From an uncultured Cellvibrio sp. (GTDB lineage: Bacteria > Pseudomonadota > Gammaproteobacteria > Pseudomonadales > Cellvibrionaceae), in contig CAMLOU010000007.1 of NCBI GenBank assembly GCA_946481735.1, positions 1-49,354 on the forward strand: a stretch of DNA of 49,354 nt. Reading direction: 5' to 3'. The notes under the pieces are model-generated. The model was given only the letters and a program-made list of their open reading frames with translations, searched no databases and had not been told where the DNA came from. The translations under genes and the position numbers were made by a program. Shown here in pieces: positions 37,552-46,218 of this stretch (its first letter is position 1; each line of letters opens with the position of its first letter).

Positions 37552-38553
37552 TTATAACTTTCTGATAGTATCTTGGGCCACTCCAAAATATTCCCCCAGC
37601 AAGCGCATCAAGTGATTACTGAACCTTTTAGGCAGCATCATCCACTCCAGAAACAACGGAGGAATATGCGCTCCTAATGGGTGCTGTAAAAAGGTGATCG
37701 GCGGTTTTGCATTAGAATCAATTAGCATTGCTCGCTTGGCGATGGCATGACTATAGAGGGGAAAACGGGGGAAGTGGATATGCGCAAAACTCCAGATGGC
37801 TTCGGCTACGGCTCTTTTGCGCGGGAGATCTAATCTGCTATCACGAAATAAAGTGTCATAGAGCTCGAAAATTGCTGAAATTACCCACGTTGAAAGCTCT
37901 TGTCTTGGAGAGGTGGAAGAAACCCGATCACCACCGTGATGAAACCATGCACCAACATCTTCAGGATAATCCACCCACTTCCACTCGCGAAGCCTGGCCA
38001 ATTGCAACATCCATACGTAATCCTGAGCTCTAGGTATGCTTTCGTCCCATGCCGCATTAGATAGTGCACTGGTTAAAAATACATTGCCTATGGGCAAACG
38101 AAATCCGCTCGATGTCAGCGCGGCACATACAAAGTCCGTTGTATCAGGGAAATTAACCCTTCCCATTGATTGATGTTGGCTATTAACGTGTATTACACGA
38201 GCACTACAAAATTCTGATAGGGTTGTATCTAGTAGATCAAGTTGGATTTGAGCTTTGTCTGGATATAGAAAATCATCATCATCGAGAAAACGTACATATT
38301 TGCCTCTGGCGCGATATAAACCGTAGTTTCTTGCTACATTAGCGTGAGCTTTTTCAATAGGGTATATGTATAAACTTCGCTCTTTATTAAAAAGGGCGAC
38401 ACTAGTTTGCCACGATTTGTCTTTTCCATTAGGAACAACAATGACTTCAACACTTCCTTTTGGCGCCGCATGAAGTGCACTTTGAATAGCTCTAGGCAGA
38501 AATTGTGGGCGACCAGCAGTCGGGATAATAACGGAAAGCAATGGGTGCGGCAT
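37552..38553 (-). CDS. GT2 glycosyltransferase
   Basis: GT-A fold enzyme, 333 residues. LLSVIIPTAGRPQFLPRAIQSAL starts the nucleotide-binding fold; ANVARNYGLYRARGKYVRFLDDDDFLYPDK is the donor-binding DxD region. The middle contains an acceptor region not recognised (FHHGGDRVSSTSPRQEL). Substrates are unknown. It starts 2 nt after the flippase gene stop, in the same transcription unit. Confidence 0.87.
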   Translation of the reverse strand: MPHPLLSVIIPTAGRPQFLPRAIQSALHAAPKGSVEVIVVPNGKDKSWQTSVALFNKERSLYIYPIEKAHANVARNYGLYRARGKYVRFLDDDDFLYPDKAQIQLDLLDTTLSEFCSARVIHVNSQHQSMGRVNFPDTTDFVCAALTSSGFRLPIGNVFLTSALSNAAWDESIPRAQDYVWMLQLARLREWKWVDYPEDVGAWFHHGGDRVSSTSPRQELSTWVISAIFELYDTLFRDSRLDLPRKRAVAEAIWSFAHIHFPRFPLYSHAIAKRAMLIDSNAKPPITFLQHPLGAHIPPLFLEWMMLPKRFSNHLMRLLGEYFGVAQDTIRKL

Positions 38554-38555
38554 TA

Positions 38556-39788
38556 TCAGTCTCCCATCAAGCGATTTAAGGCCAGATACCGCCCAACCAG
38601 AGCAACAAGATAAATACCTAGAAATGCAAATACAGCGCCATACAACCCGGCAATAAAAATTAGTAACGGCAATAGAAATAAATAAAGAGTACTTTCAACG
38701 ACCTTAAGCTTGGCATCAACGCCCACCCTTCCTATAGCAATAAGACCAGGAGACAACACATGACAACCTGACCGCAGACCAACAGCCAAAAGCATAAGAG
38801 GCAAGATATACGTGAGTTCCAACCACTTTTCATCCGGCGCCCAAACAGAAAACTTAATATTTACATAGCATGCCAATGAAATAATTCCAAAAATAAGCAA
38901 AACGATGAATAAGTTTTTATACATTATGCTTCTTAAATTGCTCAATCCAATCTCTGACTTCTGACCCGCATACAAAGGAAGCGCCAATCGCCCGACAATG
39001 GAAGAAAATATCTTTCCTGGTATTTCTGCTATTTTTTGTGCCAGAAAATAGATCCCGACAGCAGCAGGCGACAACATAGCGCCGAGCACGATTTTATCCA
39101 GATTATATGTCACATAAGTGGTGATCGATATAACCAAAAATGGCTTACCTTTTGTGAGCAATTGCCATGCTGCCCGAAAGTTACAATTATGAGACAGATG
39201 AACTCTTTTGAAGAAATAAGAAACCGTTACCACCACCAAAGCGTATAAAATTTGTGAAGCGGGCAAAATCCAAATGCTTTGCCATTCATTCACAAAAAGT
39301 GCAACAAACAGTAGAGATACCAAATTGCCAAAGGATTCGCACTTTACCGATGGCAGAAAATCAGCTTGCCTTTCAGAAAAAAGTAGAAACGGGTTCGACA
39401 ATGATCCCAGGAAGGAACTTAATGCTATCATTAATGACATACTAATCAGTTGGGTCGGATCGATTTTCAAAAAAAATGAAATGGCATATGACGCAGGAAT
39501 AGTCAGCATCATCGCAACAAAAGACATAGTTAAAACACCTATCCATACACTGGAAAGTAAGCATGTCTTATCATTCAAAAAAAAATCGGCTTGACGAGAT
39601 AAATATAACTGTCGTAAACCACCATCTCCAAATATCCAAGCAGCAGCCACTATCGAAGCAGAGACCGCATATATCCCAATGTCGTGAACATTTGTTACCG
39701 AGGCAACAATAAATATTTTAGCCAGCAATGATGCTTGAGCCACAGCAACGCCAGCAGTTGTCCAGCTAATGGCACGCCTAACTTTCAT
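38556..39788 (-). CDS. Polysaccharide/oligosaccharide flippase (Wzx-like)
   Basis: Polytopic membrane protein of 410 residues with about twelve helices, of the Polysacc_synt/MATE-like type. The early blocks YAVSASIVAAAWIFGDGGLRQLYLSRQADF and later SPAAVGIYFLAQKIAEIPGKIFSSIVGRLALPLYA are characteristic. It would move lipid-linked glycan across the inner membrane. The ORF start overlaps the methyltransferase end by 11 nt. No Wzy polymerase or Wzz is in the cluster, so a short glycan block is more likely than a long polymer. Confidence 0.85.
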   Translation of the reverse strand: MKVRRAISWTTAGVAVAQASLLAKIFIVASVTNVHDIGIYAVSASIVAAAWIFGDGGLRQLYLSRQADFFLNDKTCLLSSVWIGVLTMSFVAMMLTIPASYAISFFLKIDPTQLISMSLMIALSSFLGSLSNPFLLFSERQADFLPSVKCESFGNLVSLLFVALFVNEWQSIWILPASQILYALVVVTVSYFFKRVHLSHNCNFRAAWQLLTKGKPFLVISITTYVTYNLDKIVLGAMLSPAAVGIYFLAQKIAEIPGKIFSSIVGRLALPLYAGQKSEIGLSNLRSIMYKNLFIVLLIFGIISLACYVNIKFSVWAPDEKWLELTYILPLMLLAVGLRSGCHVLSPGLIAIGRVGVDAKLKVVESTLYLFLLPLLIFIAGLYGAVFAFLGIYLVALVGRYLALNRLMGD

Positions 39789-40557
39789 CGGGTCTTACAA
39801 AACCACTGAGTACCGCTGCGCCTTTTTCAAGAGGCAGCCATTCAACATCAATATTTCCATTTTTTTTGAGCCAGTCATTTATAAAACCTTTCTCGCCGTC
39901 TCGATTGGTATCATCAAATATCATGACCCCACCTGTAGCCATTCGAACAGAAAAAAAAGGGAGTGCCGGAAAACGAATTCGCTCATCAAATAACGCTGGC
40001 GGTCCATCAACGATTAGTAAATCAACATTATCAATCTCATCAAGATAGGCTGTATTGTACCACTTCGATTTACCAGCCATCTCTTGCGCGACTAGTGGAC
40101 AAACGCGAATATCGACATACTCAACGAGTCCCGCCGAAACAATTCTATTGTATGACTTCTCAGCATAGGCTTTGTCATGCTCTATGGAGATTAGTTTGCC
40201 TTTTCCATTTTTCATTAATGCAGAAGCTATCACGACAGTTGATAAACCTGAGCCCAGCTCTACAACAATATCAGGTGATTTACTTTGTATGCGCCTTACC
40301 GCCTCAACTAAAAGATCCGTAGAGGCAGCCCAGCCCGATGGATGAGGGAGATAAGGGCCTGGAGGCATCAAAGAGGATAATAACAATGTATCCCAAACAT
40401 GATTGTGCAAAAATTTGAACCTTTCCTCTATCCGCGATGTTCGACGCTTTAGCATAAAACCCAAATAAACAACGGCACATAGAACAGCTAATAAGAGCAG
40501 AGTGCAGAAAATTAATAAAACTGATATGTGACATACATTTAGCTGCATTTCTATCAT
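39778..40557 (-). CDS. Membrane-anchored class I SAM-dependent methyltransferase
   Basis: 259 residues. The first 35 contain a helix (ISVLLIFCTLLLLAVLCAVVYLGFML); a soluble Rossmann methyltransferase follows, with motif I PDIVVELGSGLSTVVIA, post-I LISIEHDKAYAEK, and VDLLIVDGPPALF. The PPGPYLPHPSGWAAS segment before motif I occurs in sugar and glycan methyltransferases. Methylation of the glycan at the membrane surface is a guess based on location. It overlaps the flippase gene. Confidence 0.85.
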   Translation of the reverse strand: MIEMQLNVCHISVLLIFCTLLLLAVLCAVVYLGFMLKRRTSRIEERFKFLHNHVWDTLLLSSLMPPGPYLPHPSGWAASTDLLVEAVRRIQSKSPDIVVELGSGLSTVVIASALMKNGKGKLISIEHDKAYAEKSYNRIVSAGLVEYVDIRVCPLVAQEMAGKSKWYNTAYLDEIDNVDLLIVDGPPALFDERIRFPALPFFSVRMATGGVMIFDDTNRDGEKGFINDWLKKNGNIDVEWLPLEKGAAVLSGFVRPDES

Positions 40558-40591
40558 GATTACACTCGTGCTCTATTGTGCATTGCTAGTA

Positions 40592-41686
40592 TCAAATATA
40601 CTGCACACACTCTCTTACGATAAGCTCAGAGGGAGATATTTCTGGACGCTCGGAATAAACTTCATACCGATTGATATTATCAATAAATATTTTTATAACG
40701 TTTAAATCATACCTTGACAGAACACAATTCGCACCCAAACCCTCTTGTCTTTCAGTCGCCCTCCTCAACAACAATATTGGCTTGCCTAGGTAAGCACACT
40801 CTTCTTGATTACTTCCACCATCACTCACAATAAACTTCGCCTTAGACATTAGTTTAACAAACCTGAAATAATCGTACCTAGGCCGCAGCTCAATGTTAGC
40901 GTTCCGAGCAACCCTATCATAAAGGCCATATTTTTTTAGTTTATGTTCTGTAGGTTTATGCAATATAAACAATAGTTTTTTTGTAAGCGCTATATACTCA
41001 ACAATATTTATCAACTTTAAAAGCGCACTTTTTGGATGCAAGTTCTCAAACCGATGCAATGTAACAATACCGAACTCACAAGATGGGATGGACAAATTTG
41101 ATGGAGGAGGAAAATTCTTCGCCATACATAAAGCATCAAAAAGGGTATTGGCATGTATGTTAATTTTTTTACCGGAATAAGCCTTCAAATTTTCTACGGC
41201 CCAGTCGCCTGGGCAAAACATGACATCAGATAGCCTGAACGTCGCTAGCCGAGTTAGCTCTTCAGGAAACGGATGAAGAATATTAAACGAGCGCAGCCCA
41301 GACTCAACATGCCCAACTTTTAACTTCGCAATCCTTCCCATGATAGCTCCGATCAGTGTTGAGAAGGTATCTCCATGCACTAGAACTATACCTGTCTCCC
41401 CGCCTTCAAATATCTCTTTCTTTTTTAGAATCGTTTTAATAATAATTTTTATAGACCACAGAAGCATTGAGGATATAGAAACGATATCAGGTCCCTTATG
41501 CATCTGATAGTCAGCCTCTCTAAGCGAGAAGTTATCTAAAATATCTACCATAGTTTCCCGATGCTGGCCGGTAGATATATAACGATAAGGAATATTCTGA
41601 TCTGCAAGAATGCGCATAATGGGAGCCATTTTTATAAGCTGAGCCTTGGTCCCGATAATAAAATATATCATGGCTTTCTTATTCAT
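40592..41686 (-). CDS. wecB: UDP-N-acetylglucosamine 2-epimerase, non-hydrolysing type
   Basis: Interconverts UDP-GlcNAc and UDP-ManNAc. Family blocks: IGTKAQLIKMAPIMRIL, VHGDTFSTLIGAIMGRI, KVGHVESGLRSFN, FPEELTRLATF and VSDGGSNQEECAYLGKPILLLRRATERQEGLG. At 364 residues it is full length. It supplies an N-acetylmannosamine-type building block. No ManNAc dehydrogenase follows. AT-rich by eye, and the strongest composition shift in the window is around here. Confidence 0.93.
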   Translation of the reverse strand: MNKKAMIYFIIGTKAQLIKMAPIMRILADQNIPYRYISTGQHRETMVDILDNFSLREADYQMHKGPDIVSISSMLLWSIKIIIKTILKKKEIFEGGETGIVLVHGDTFSTLIGAIMGRIAKLKVGHVESGLRSFNILHPFPEELTRLATFRLSDVMFCPGDWAVENLKAYSGKKINIHANTLFDALCMAKNFPPPSNLSIPSCEFGIVTLHRFENLHPKSALLKLINIVEYIALTKKLLFILHKPTEHKLKKYGLYDRVARNANIELRPRYDYFRFVKLMSKAKFIVSDGGSNQEECAYLGKPILLLRRATERQEGLGANCVLSRYDLNVIKIFIDNINRYEVYSERPEISPSELIVRECVQYI

Positions 41687-42551
41687 CCTTGTCTTTATAC
41701 ATCAAGGCAGTTATCTGTTCAGAAACAAGCCCCATTAAAAAAATAATCAATGCGCTTGTGAACAATAATGCACTCATATTTGTAAAACGACCAGATGTTA
41801 AGTAGGTATATAAATAGTATCCAATACCAGTGGAAAACAAGGAAAAACTAATAGGTAAGAATAATTTTAACGGTGAATATAGCGTGGCAATTTTAAAAAT
41901 TATCAATAAAAATTTAATACCGTCCTTAGACAGGTTAATATGACTTTTACCTATTCGCTTCTGCACATCAATATCAACATAACACACTGAATATCCTGAA
42001 CGAAAGAAAGCCATAGTTGTTGTCGTTGGATAAGAAAATCCATTTGGCAGCAAATGAAGGAATTTCAGAAACTTCTTCCTATCCACCGCCCTGAACCCTG
42101 AAGTCAGGTCTTTAATTTTATGCCCCACCATCAGGGAAGCTATCCAGTTATAAAATGTATTAGCTGCAAACCTACCCATATTTGCCTGGGATGCACCGTT
42201 TCTTGCCCCAACAACCATGTCATAGCCTTCATCTATCGCAATCAGCAGTTTTTCAATTGCGGCCGGCTGGTGTTGCCCATCAGCATCCATAAAAACAATA
42301 ACATCCCCTGTCGCAGCACGAGCTCCCGCCTTGATGGCAGCTCCGTTACCTTTACTGTATATGTGCCGTATGCATTTAATACTATTCTCGAAACATACCT
42401 CACTCGTTTGATCGGTTGATCCATCGTCCACCACAATAATTTCTGCCTCTGGATATGCAACTTTTAAATTTGGCAATAGCTCCTTTAAGGAGACATTCTC
42501 ATTTTTAGCAGGAAGAACGATAGATAGCTTCATATTCATGTTGAGGACCAA
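41679..42551 (-). CDS. GT2 glycosyltransferase, polyprenyl-phosphate sugar synthase-like
   Basis: 290 residues: a DPM1-type GT2 domain (MKLSIVLPAKNENVSLKELLPNL, VVDDGSTDQTSEV, FMDADGQHQPAAIEKLL, DLTSGFRAVDRKKF) followed by two C-terminal membrane helices. Such enzymes make polyprenyl-phosphate sugars, which are the donors of GT-C transferases like the TMTC-like protein encoded in this operon. Overlaps the epimerase gene by 8 nt. Confidence 0.9.
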   Translation of the reverse strand: MVLNMNMKLSIVLPAKNENVSLKELLPNLKVAYPEAEIIVVDDGSTDQTSEVCFENSIKCIRHIYSKGNGAAIKAGARAATGDVIVFMDADGQHQPAAIEKLLIAIDEGYDMVVGARNGASQANMGRFAANTFYNWIASLMVGHKIKDLTSGFRAVDRKKFLKFLHLLPNGFSYPTTTTMAFFRSGYSVCYVDIDVQKRIGKSHINLSKDGIKFLLIIFKIATLYSPLKLFLPISFSLFSTGIGYYLYTYLTSGRFTNMSALLFTSALIIFLMGLVSEQITALMYKDKDE

Positions 42552-42552
42552 A

Positions 42553-43371
42553 TTATTGAAACGCCGGATCTTGCCTATATGGCAATTGGATGTTCAAGGG
42601 CAGCAGGATATCAACGGCCCCCGTCATTTCACCCGTTGCAGCATTAAAAGCGAGCAATGTATGCTTAAACCTGGAAAGCACTGGTATAAAAATATAATCC
42701 TCTATTTTTCCACCATGCGTACTTACCCACTGCTCCAAAACCACCCTGTCAAGCGGGTGATGATTAAGATATTGAGTTAAATCTCTGGCGTGCGGCTTTA
42801 TTTTATCAGGCTGATTATCAAGGGGGCTATATAACCCTACCTGAGCAAATAGTGTTTCGCCCTTTGCCGTTGCTGATCTACGAAGGGCTCTAATTTCATC
42901 AAAACCTGATGGCAACTCTACAATAACGCGCCCCGGTATCTGCCCGGCAATCTCTTTAATGCGACGCAAAGCGTCCGGCTGACCGGCATATTTGCTGACA
43001 TCCATGCTATAAAAACTTCCTTGGTAAAAAACTAATGCGATGGGCCGATACTGATAAAGCGTCCAAATGCCATAGCACAAACAGATTATCTGCATGAAAG
43101 CAATAACGCTCATATCTTTTGCAAGTCCTTTTTTACCCTTGCGATATACAATCAGTGTCAGCAATGGTCCAATGACGAGATCAACCAATACAATAAGCTT
43201 AACGCCGTGCAAACCACCATCTATAGAGAAAAAGGGTTCTGGATACCATAAAACAAACAATACATAAAATACCGAACAAAAAACTAGCAGGCTCAACAGC
43301 AGGTGAATTAAGAATGCATATGATTTTTCCCGAAGAACGCCAGCCCAGCTTGCCGTCAAAATATCATTCAT
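42553..43371 (-). CDS. TfpX/TfpZ family type IV pilin accessory protein
   Basis: 272 residues. Three or four N-terminal helices (from about 20) followed by a periplasmic or cytoplasmic domain with the family-like pattern IDGGLHGVKLIVLVDLVIGPLLTLIVYRKGKKGLAKDM. TfpX and TfpZ are accessory proteins found beside pilA in some Pseudomonas pilin types and help pilin levels or surface display. The gene starts 9 nt after the TMTC-like gene and 1 nt before the GT2 gene, so it is embedded in the operon and links the glycan genes to the pilin. Confidence 0.9.
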   Translation of the reverse strand: MNDILTASWAGVLREKSYAFLIHLLLSLLVFCSVFYVLFVLWYPEPFFSIDGGLHGVKLIVLVDLVIGPLLTLIVYRKGKKGLAKDMSVIAFMQIICLCYGIWTLYQYRPIALVFYQGSFYSMDVSKYAGQPDALRRIKEIAGQIPGRVIVELPSGFDEIRALRRSATAKGETLFAQVGLYSPLDNQPDKIKPHARDLTQYLNHHPLDRVVLEQWVSTHGGKIEDYIFIPVLSRFKHTLLAFNAATGEMTGAVDILLPLNIQLPYRQDPAFQ

Positions 43372-43380
43372 AGCTGCTTT

Positions 43381-45303
43381 TTATTCCTCATCTAATACCT
43401 TGGCATGATGTTTAAGACGATACGAAAACTGCTTAAGTAATTCCGGCTTAGTTGTCGCAAAATCCGAATATGCTTGCCGAGCCTCTTTTATAGCCCCCAT
43501 TTCAATGAGGGTGTGTATTAATGAAACCCAATACTCCCCTTCACCGCCATCAAACGAAATGGCTGCCGTAAAATAATCTATGGCAAGCGCATTTTTTTGA
43601 TGATATAGAATAATACCTTGGAGATGAGCAAGCCGCCCCTTGACCCTGTTAGCCGCTCTTGGGTTTTGCAATGCAACTCTTAGGATATTTCTAGCGACTT
43701 CGTTATCAATACGACATTCGCCCCTTTGGTGGCATGAAAACCAGTTGATCAGATGAGTTCCTTTTGATTCGCCGATAGCACTGTTCTCCAAACGATTGAG
43801 TAATTGCCGCACTTCATCGTCATTAAGAGAAAGAACCTCTCCTTGCAGATCTTTTAACCTGATATTACCAATTAAGCCTGTTATTTCGTTGCCATCATAT
43901 AAGGTGACACGATCAAAATATTTTTGTGCCTCCGCGATATTCTTATCATTATTGCTATCTTCGTTATTCAGTATGGCGTTGAAATACCATAGACCAGCTT
44001 CGTAGTTAGCTCGGGGGGACTGCGGCTGGTTCACCACATGTGTCCAGACCAACCTTGGCCAGGTTGCCCATTGATAGGCGCGGTATGCTGTTGTGGAGAA
44101 TAATAACCCAGCCAAAAGAATGGCAGACAAATACATCAATGCTTTATTTTTCTGTTGCAGCCACACCAGGCCCGCCGCCACCGGAACAAGCAACCCCAGA
44201 CAAGCAATATAATTCCGATGCTCATGAACCAGCTCAAGCCCAAAAACAGAAGACTCCAGCATATGGCAAATCAAGAAAAACCCGACAGATAAAGCCAACC
44301 AAGGGTGGCGCTTGTACGACAGACCAGCTACCGCGAGACATGCCATCCACCCCAGGGCAGCCATCCAGGTTGACCACGGCTGGCTTATACTTTGAGAAAT
44401 AAGAATATCGTCATGATACAGTCCGTAGGAGCCGTAAAAGGGCACCATAATCCAATAAACGTAGGCCCATAAAATACGTAGCTGCGTCAATATGCGCTGG
44501 TATAAATCAAAATCCCTGTGAATATAGCCTCGCTCCAGCCAGCTGACATTGAACATCAGCCACAGAATAATTCCTACGAGGATCAGCCCCCCTAGAAAGG
44601 AAAAATAGGTAAATAGTTTTTTCTCCAAGGGTTTGGGTGATTGAAATCCAAAAACAAGGCATTCTATAAAAAGCACCAGAACAGGCCAAACCAGGCTATT
44701 TTCTTTGCTGAACACCGCGAGGGGAAACGCAATAAACGCTGATGACAGGATGAACCACCAACCATTTTTACCCTGGATGATTCTGTTGCGACCAAGGCAG
44801 TATAAGCCTAGCCCCAGCACCATAAATAAGCCGGAAAGCGAAGTCATGCGCTGAACAACATAGAGCACTGAGGTCAGGTTGACAGGATGCAATCCCCACA
44901 GGAGCGCGGCCAAAAAAGCAATGGAGATTCTCTTGTCCGCTAACCAGGCCAAGGATATATAGCGTGCAGATAATGCGTACAAAAGCTGTGATGTGAGAAA
45001 AAACACCGCCAGCGCACAACAAATATGAATGAATACATTAGTCAGCTTAAATACCCAGGGATCAAAACCACTCAGAGCATGATTAACCCCAAAAGACACC
45101 ATTGCCACCGGACGGTACAGCGGCCCTGACCTTATTGAGAAAGCGATATCCCACCAGGATTTGCCTTCGCCAAACGCTATGTTGTTGATGATATTGGGCA
45201 TATCATCAAACATAAAGGGGCCGCCAAGCCCTGGAAAGTAGGCTAACAGAAGCACCCCGACTAACATTATTCCGAAAAATAACCTTACCAAGGAAAACGA
45301 CAT
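43381..45303 (-). CDS. TMTC-like GT-C membrane glycosyltransferase with C-terminal helical domain
   Basis: 640 residues with about a dozen helices (about 1-430) and a roughly 200-residue soluble C-terminal domain with TPR-like helices (about 440-640; NYEAGLWYFNAI, AIDYFTAAISFDGGEGEYW). The N-terminal segment GGPFMFDDMPNIINN with its acidic pair, and YRPVAMVSFGVNHALSGFDPWVFKLTNVFIH, match the DUF1736/TMTC class of polyprenyl-phosphate-sugar-dependent O-glycosyltransferases. The frame extends to 45378, but the ATG at 45303 with GGAAGC upstream starts the hydrophobic region. Directly behind pilA, it is the best candidate pilin O-glycosyltransferase. Specificity is not known. Confidence 0.83.
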   Translation of the reverse strand: MSFSLVRLFFGIMLVGVLLLAYFPGLGGPFMFDDMPNIINNIAFGEGKSWWDIAFSIRSGPLYRPVAMVSFGVNHALSGFDPWVFKLTNVFIHICCALAVFFLTSQLLYALSARYISLAWLADKRISIAFLAALLWGLHPVNLTSVLYVVQRMTSLSGLFMVLGLGLYCLGRNRIIQGKNGWWFILSSAFIAFPLAVFSKENSLVWPVLVLFIECLVFGFQSPKPLEKKLFTYFSFLGGLILVGIILWLMFNVSWLERGYIHRDFDLYQRILTQLRILWAYVYWIMVPFYGSYGLYHDDILISQSISQPWSTWMAALGWMACLAVAGLSYKRHPWLALSVGFFLICHMLESSVFGLELVHEHRNYIACLGLLVPVAAGLVWLQQKNKALMYLSAILLAGLLFSTTAYRAYQWATWPRLVWTHVVNQPQSPRANYEAGLWYFNAILNNEDSNNDKNIAEAQKYFDRVTLYDGNEITGLIGNIRLKDLQGEVLSLNDDEVRQLLNRLENSAIGESKGTHLINWFSCHQRGECRIDNEVARNILRVALQNPRAANRVKGRLAHLQGIILYHQKNALAIDYFTAAISFDGGEGEYWVSLIHTLIEMGAIKEARQAYSDFATTKPELLKQFSYRLKHHAKVLDEE

Positions 45304-45335
45304 CAATTTAAGCTTCCATAAACCCCGGGAGACCA

Positions 45336-45373
45336 GCAAACAAAAAGGGGGCAAAAGCCCCCTTTTTGTTTGC
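45336..45373. terminator. Strong terminator-like palindrome between pilA and the glycan operon
   Basis: A perfect 17-bp stem, from GCAAACAAAAAGGGGGC (45336-45352) with its mirror (45357-45373) and AAAA loop. On the minus strand the stem itself ends in a T-run, so it should end most pilA transcripts and allow partial read-through into the downstream genes; it is also symmetric for the plus strand. Confidence 0.88.
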
Positions 45374-45391
45374 CACACAAATTATTAATGC

Positions 45392-45877
45392 TTATTGACG
45401 GCAAGAAGAAGGACGGTATTTTGGCAAAAGACTTGCTGATGTTACACCTGGAGTACCGACCACTGCTGTATTTTGCGGCGGAACCGCATCACCACATACC
45501 CATGCAAGAGGCGAGGTTGTTCCGGCAGAACGCGCAGTCAAACCTAGTGTTGCGCCATTAATAGTATCGTTAACATTATTTCCGTACGTTATCGTAATAC
45601 CGCCATCCCCTACCGATATCCCACTAACATAGTTACCCACAATACTTTGTGACGGAGCCATACCGGCAGACTCATTGTTTGGAGGCAAACGACCACGGCT
45701 GGAGCGGAACTCACTAACAGCGGCTTTTGCTTCAGCAGCCATAGCCAAGCCTTCTGATACCTGGCTACGAATGGTGTAGTCCTGATAAGCCGGCAGGGCA
45801 ACCGCAGCCAGAATACCGATGATCGCCACGACGATCATCAATTCGATAAGAGTAAAGCCATGTTGCATTCTTTTCAT
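45392..45877 (-). CDS. pilA: Type IV major pilin (PilA)
   Basis: 161-residue prepilin with a short leader ending MKRMQHG, cleavage before F8, and the family core [33 protein letters not shown], including the conserved Glu at mature position 5. C-terminal Cys pair at 128 and 159 would make the D-loop. The frame is open to 45952; the ATG at 45877 has GGAGATACAAC upstream. A candidate sigma-54 promoter lies upstream and a terminator downstream. Mature pilin has many Ser and Thr residues that could carry glycan. Confidence 0.97.
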   Translation of the reverse strand: MKRMQHGFTLIELMIVVAIIGILAAVALPAYQDYTIRSQVSEGLAMAAEAKAAVSEFRSSRGRLPPNNESAGMAPSQSIVGNYVSGISVGDGGITITYGNNVNDTINGATLGLTARSAGTTSPLAWVCGDAVPPQNTAVVGTPGVTSASLLPKYRPSSCRQ

Positions 45878-45926
45878 GTTGTATCTCCGAGAATTGATAA
45901 AAACCAACGTAATACCAATGCAGTTC

Positions 45927-45943
45927 AAGCAAAACCTATACCA
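45927..45943 (-). promoter_or_regulatory. Candidate sigma-54 promoter of pilA
   Basis: On the minus strand CTGGTATAGGTTTTGCT has GG and GC at exactly 10-nt spacing, matching 14 of the 17 consensus positions of YTGGCACGRNNNTTGCW. It would start transcription about 38 nt before the pilA ATG. pilA in Pseudomonas is sigma-54 and PilR dependent. Confidence 0.7.
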
Positions 45944-46218
45944 GAAACCCACCGCCCTTTATTTTGCGGCTCAAATAGCTTTGCCACATACGGCGAAGAA
46001 TAAAGCCTGCGTTTTACACCAACAAAAATGACAATTTATGACATTTTTTGTCACTTATCCTATGCATTATGAATGCTGTTATACCCTCGTTACCCATCAA
46101 ATTCTCTTCTATACTGGATTATCGAGCCAAAATATAGCTATAAAGGATATTAGCGATTACAGTTACCTCTCTTTTTTGGCTTTGCCAGCAATAAATTGCT
46201 AATAGGATTTGGAAGATA

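Noticed and set aside
34379..43371. Classical O-antigen or capsule cluster
   Set aside because: Not excluded, but Wzy, Wzz, WaaL, Wza and initiating phosphoglycosyltransferase genes are not seen, while the pilin accessory protein is embedded in the run; pilin glycosylation is preferred as the working model.
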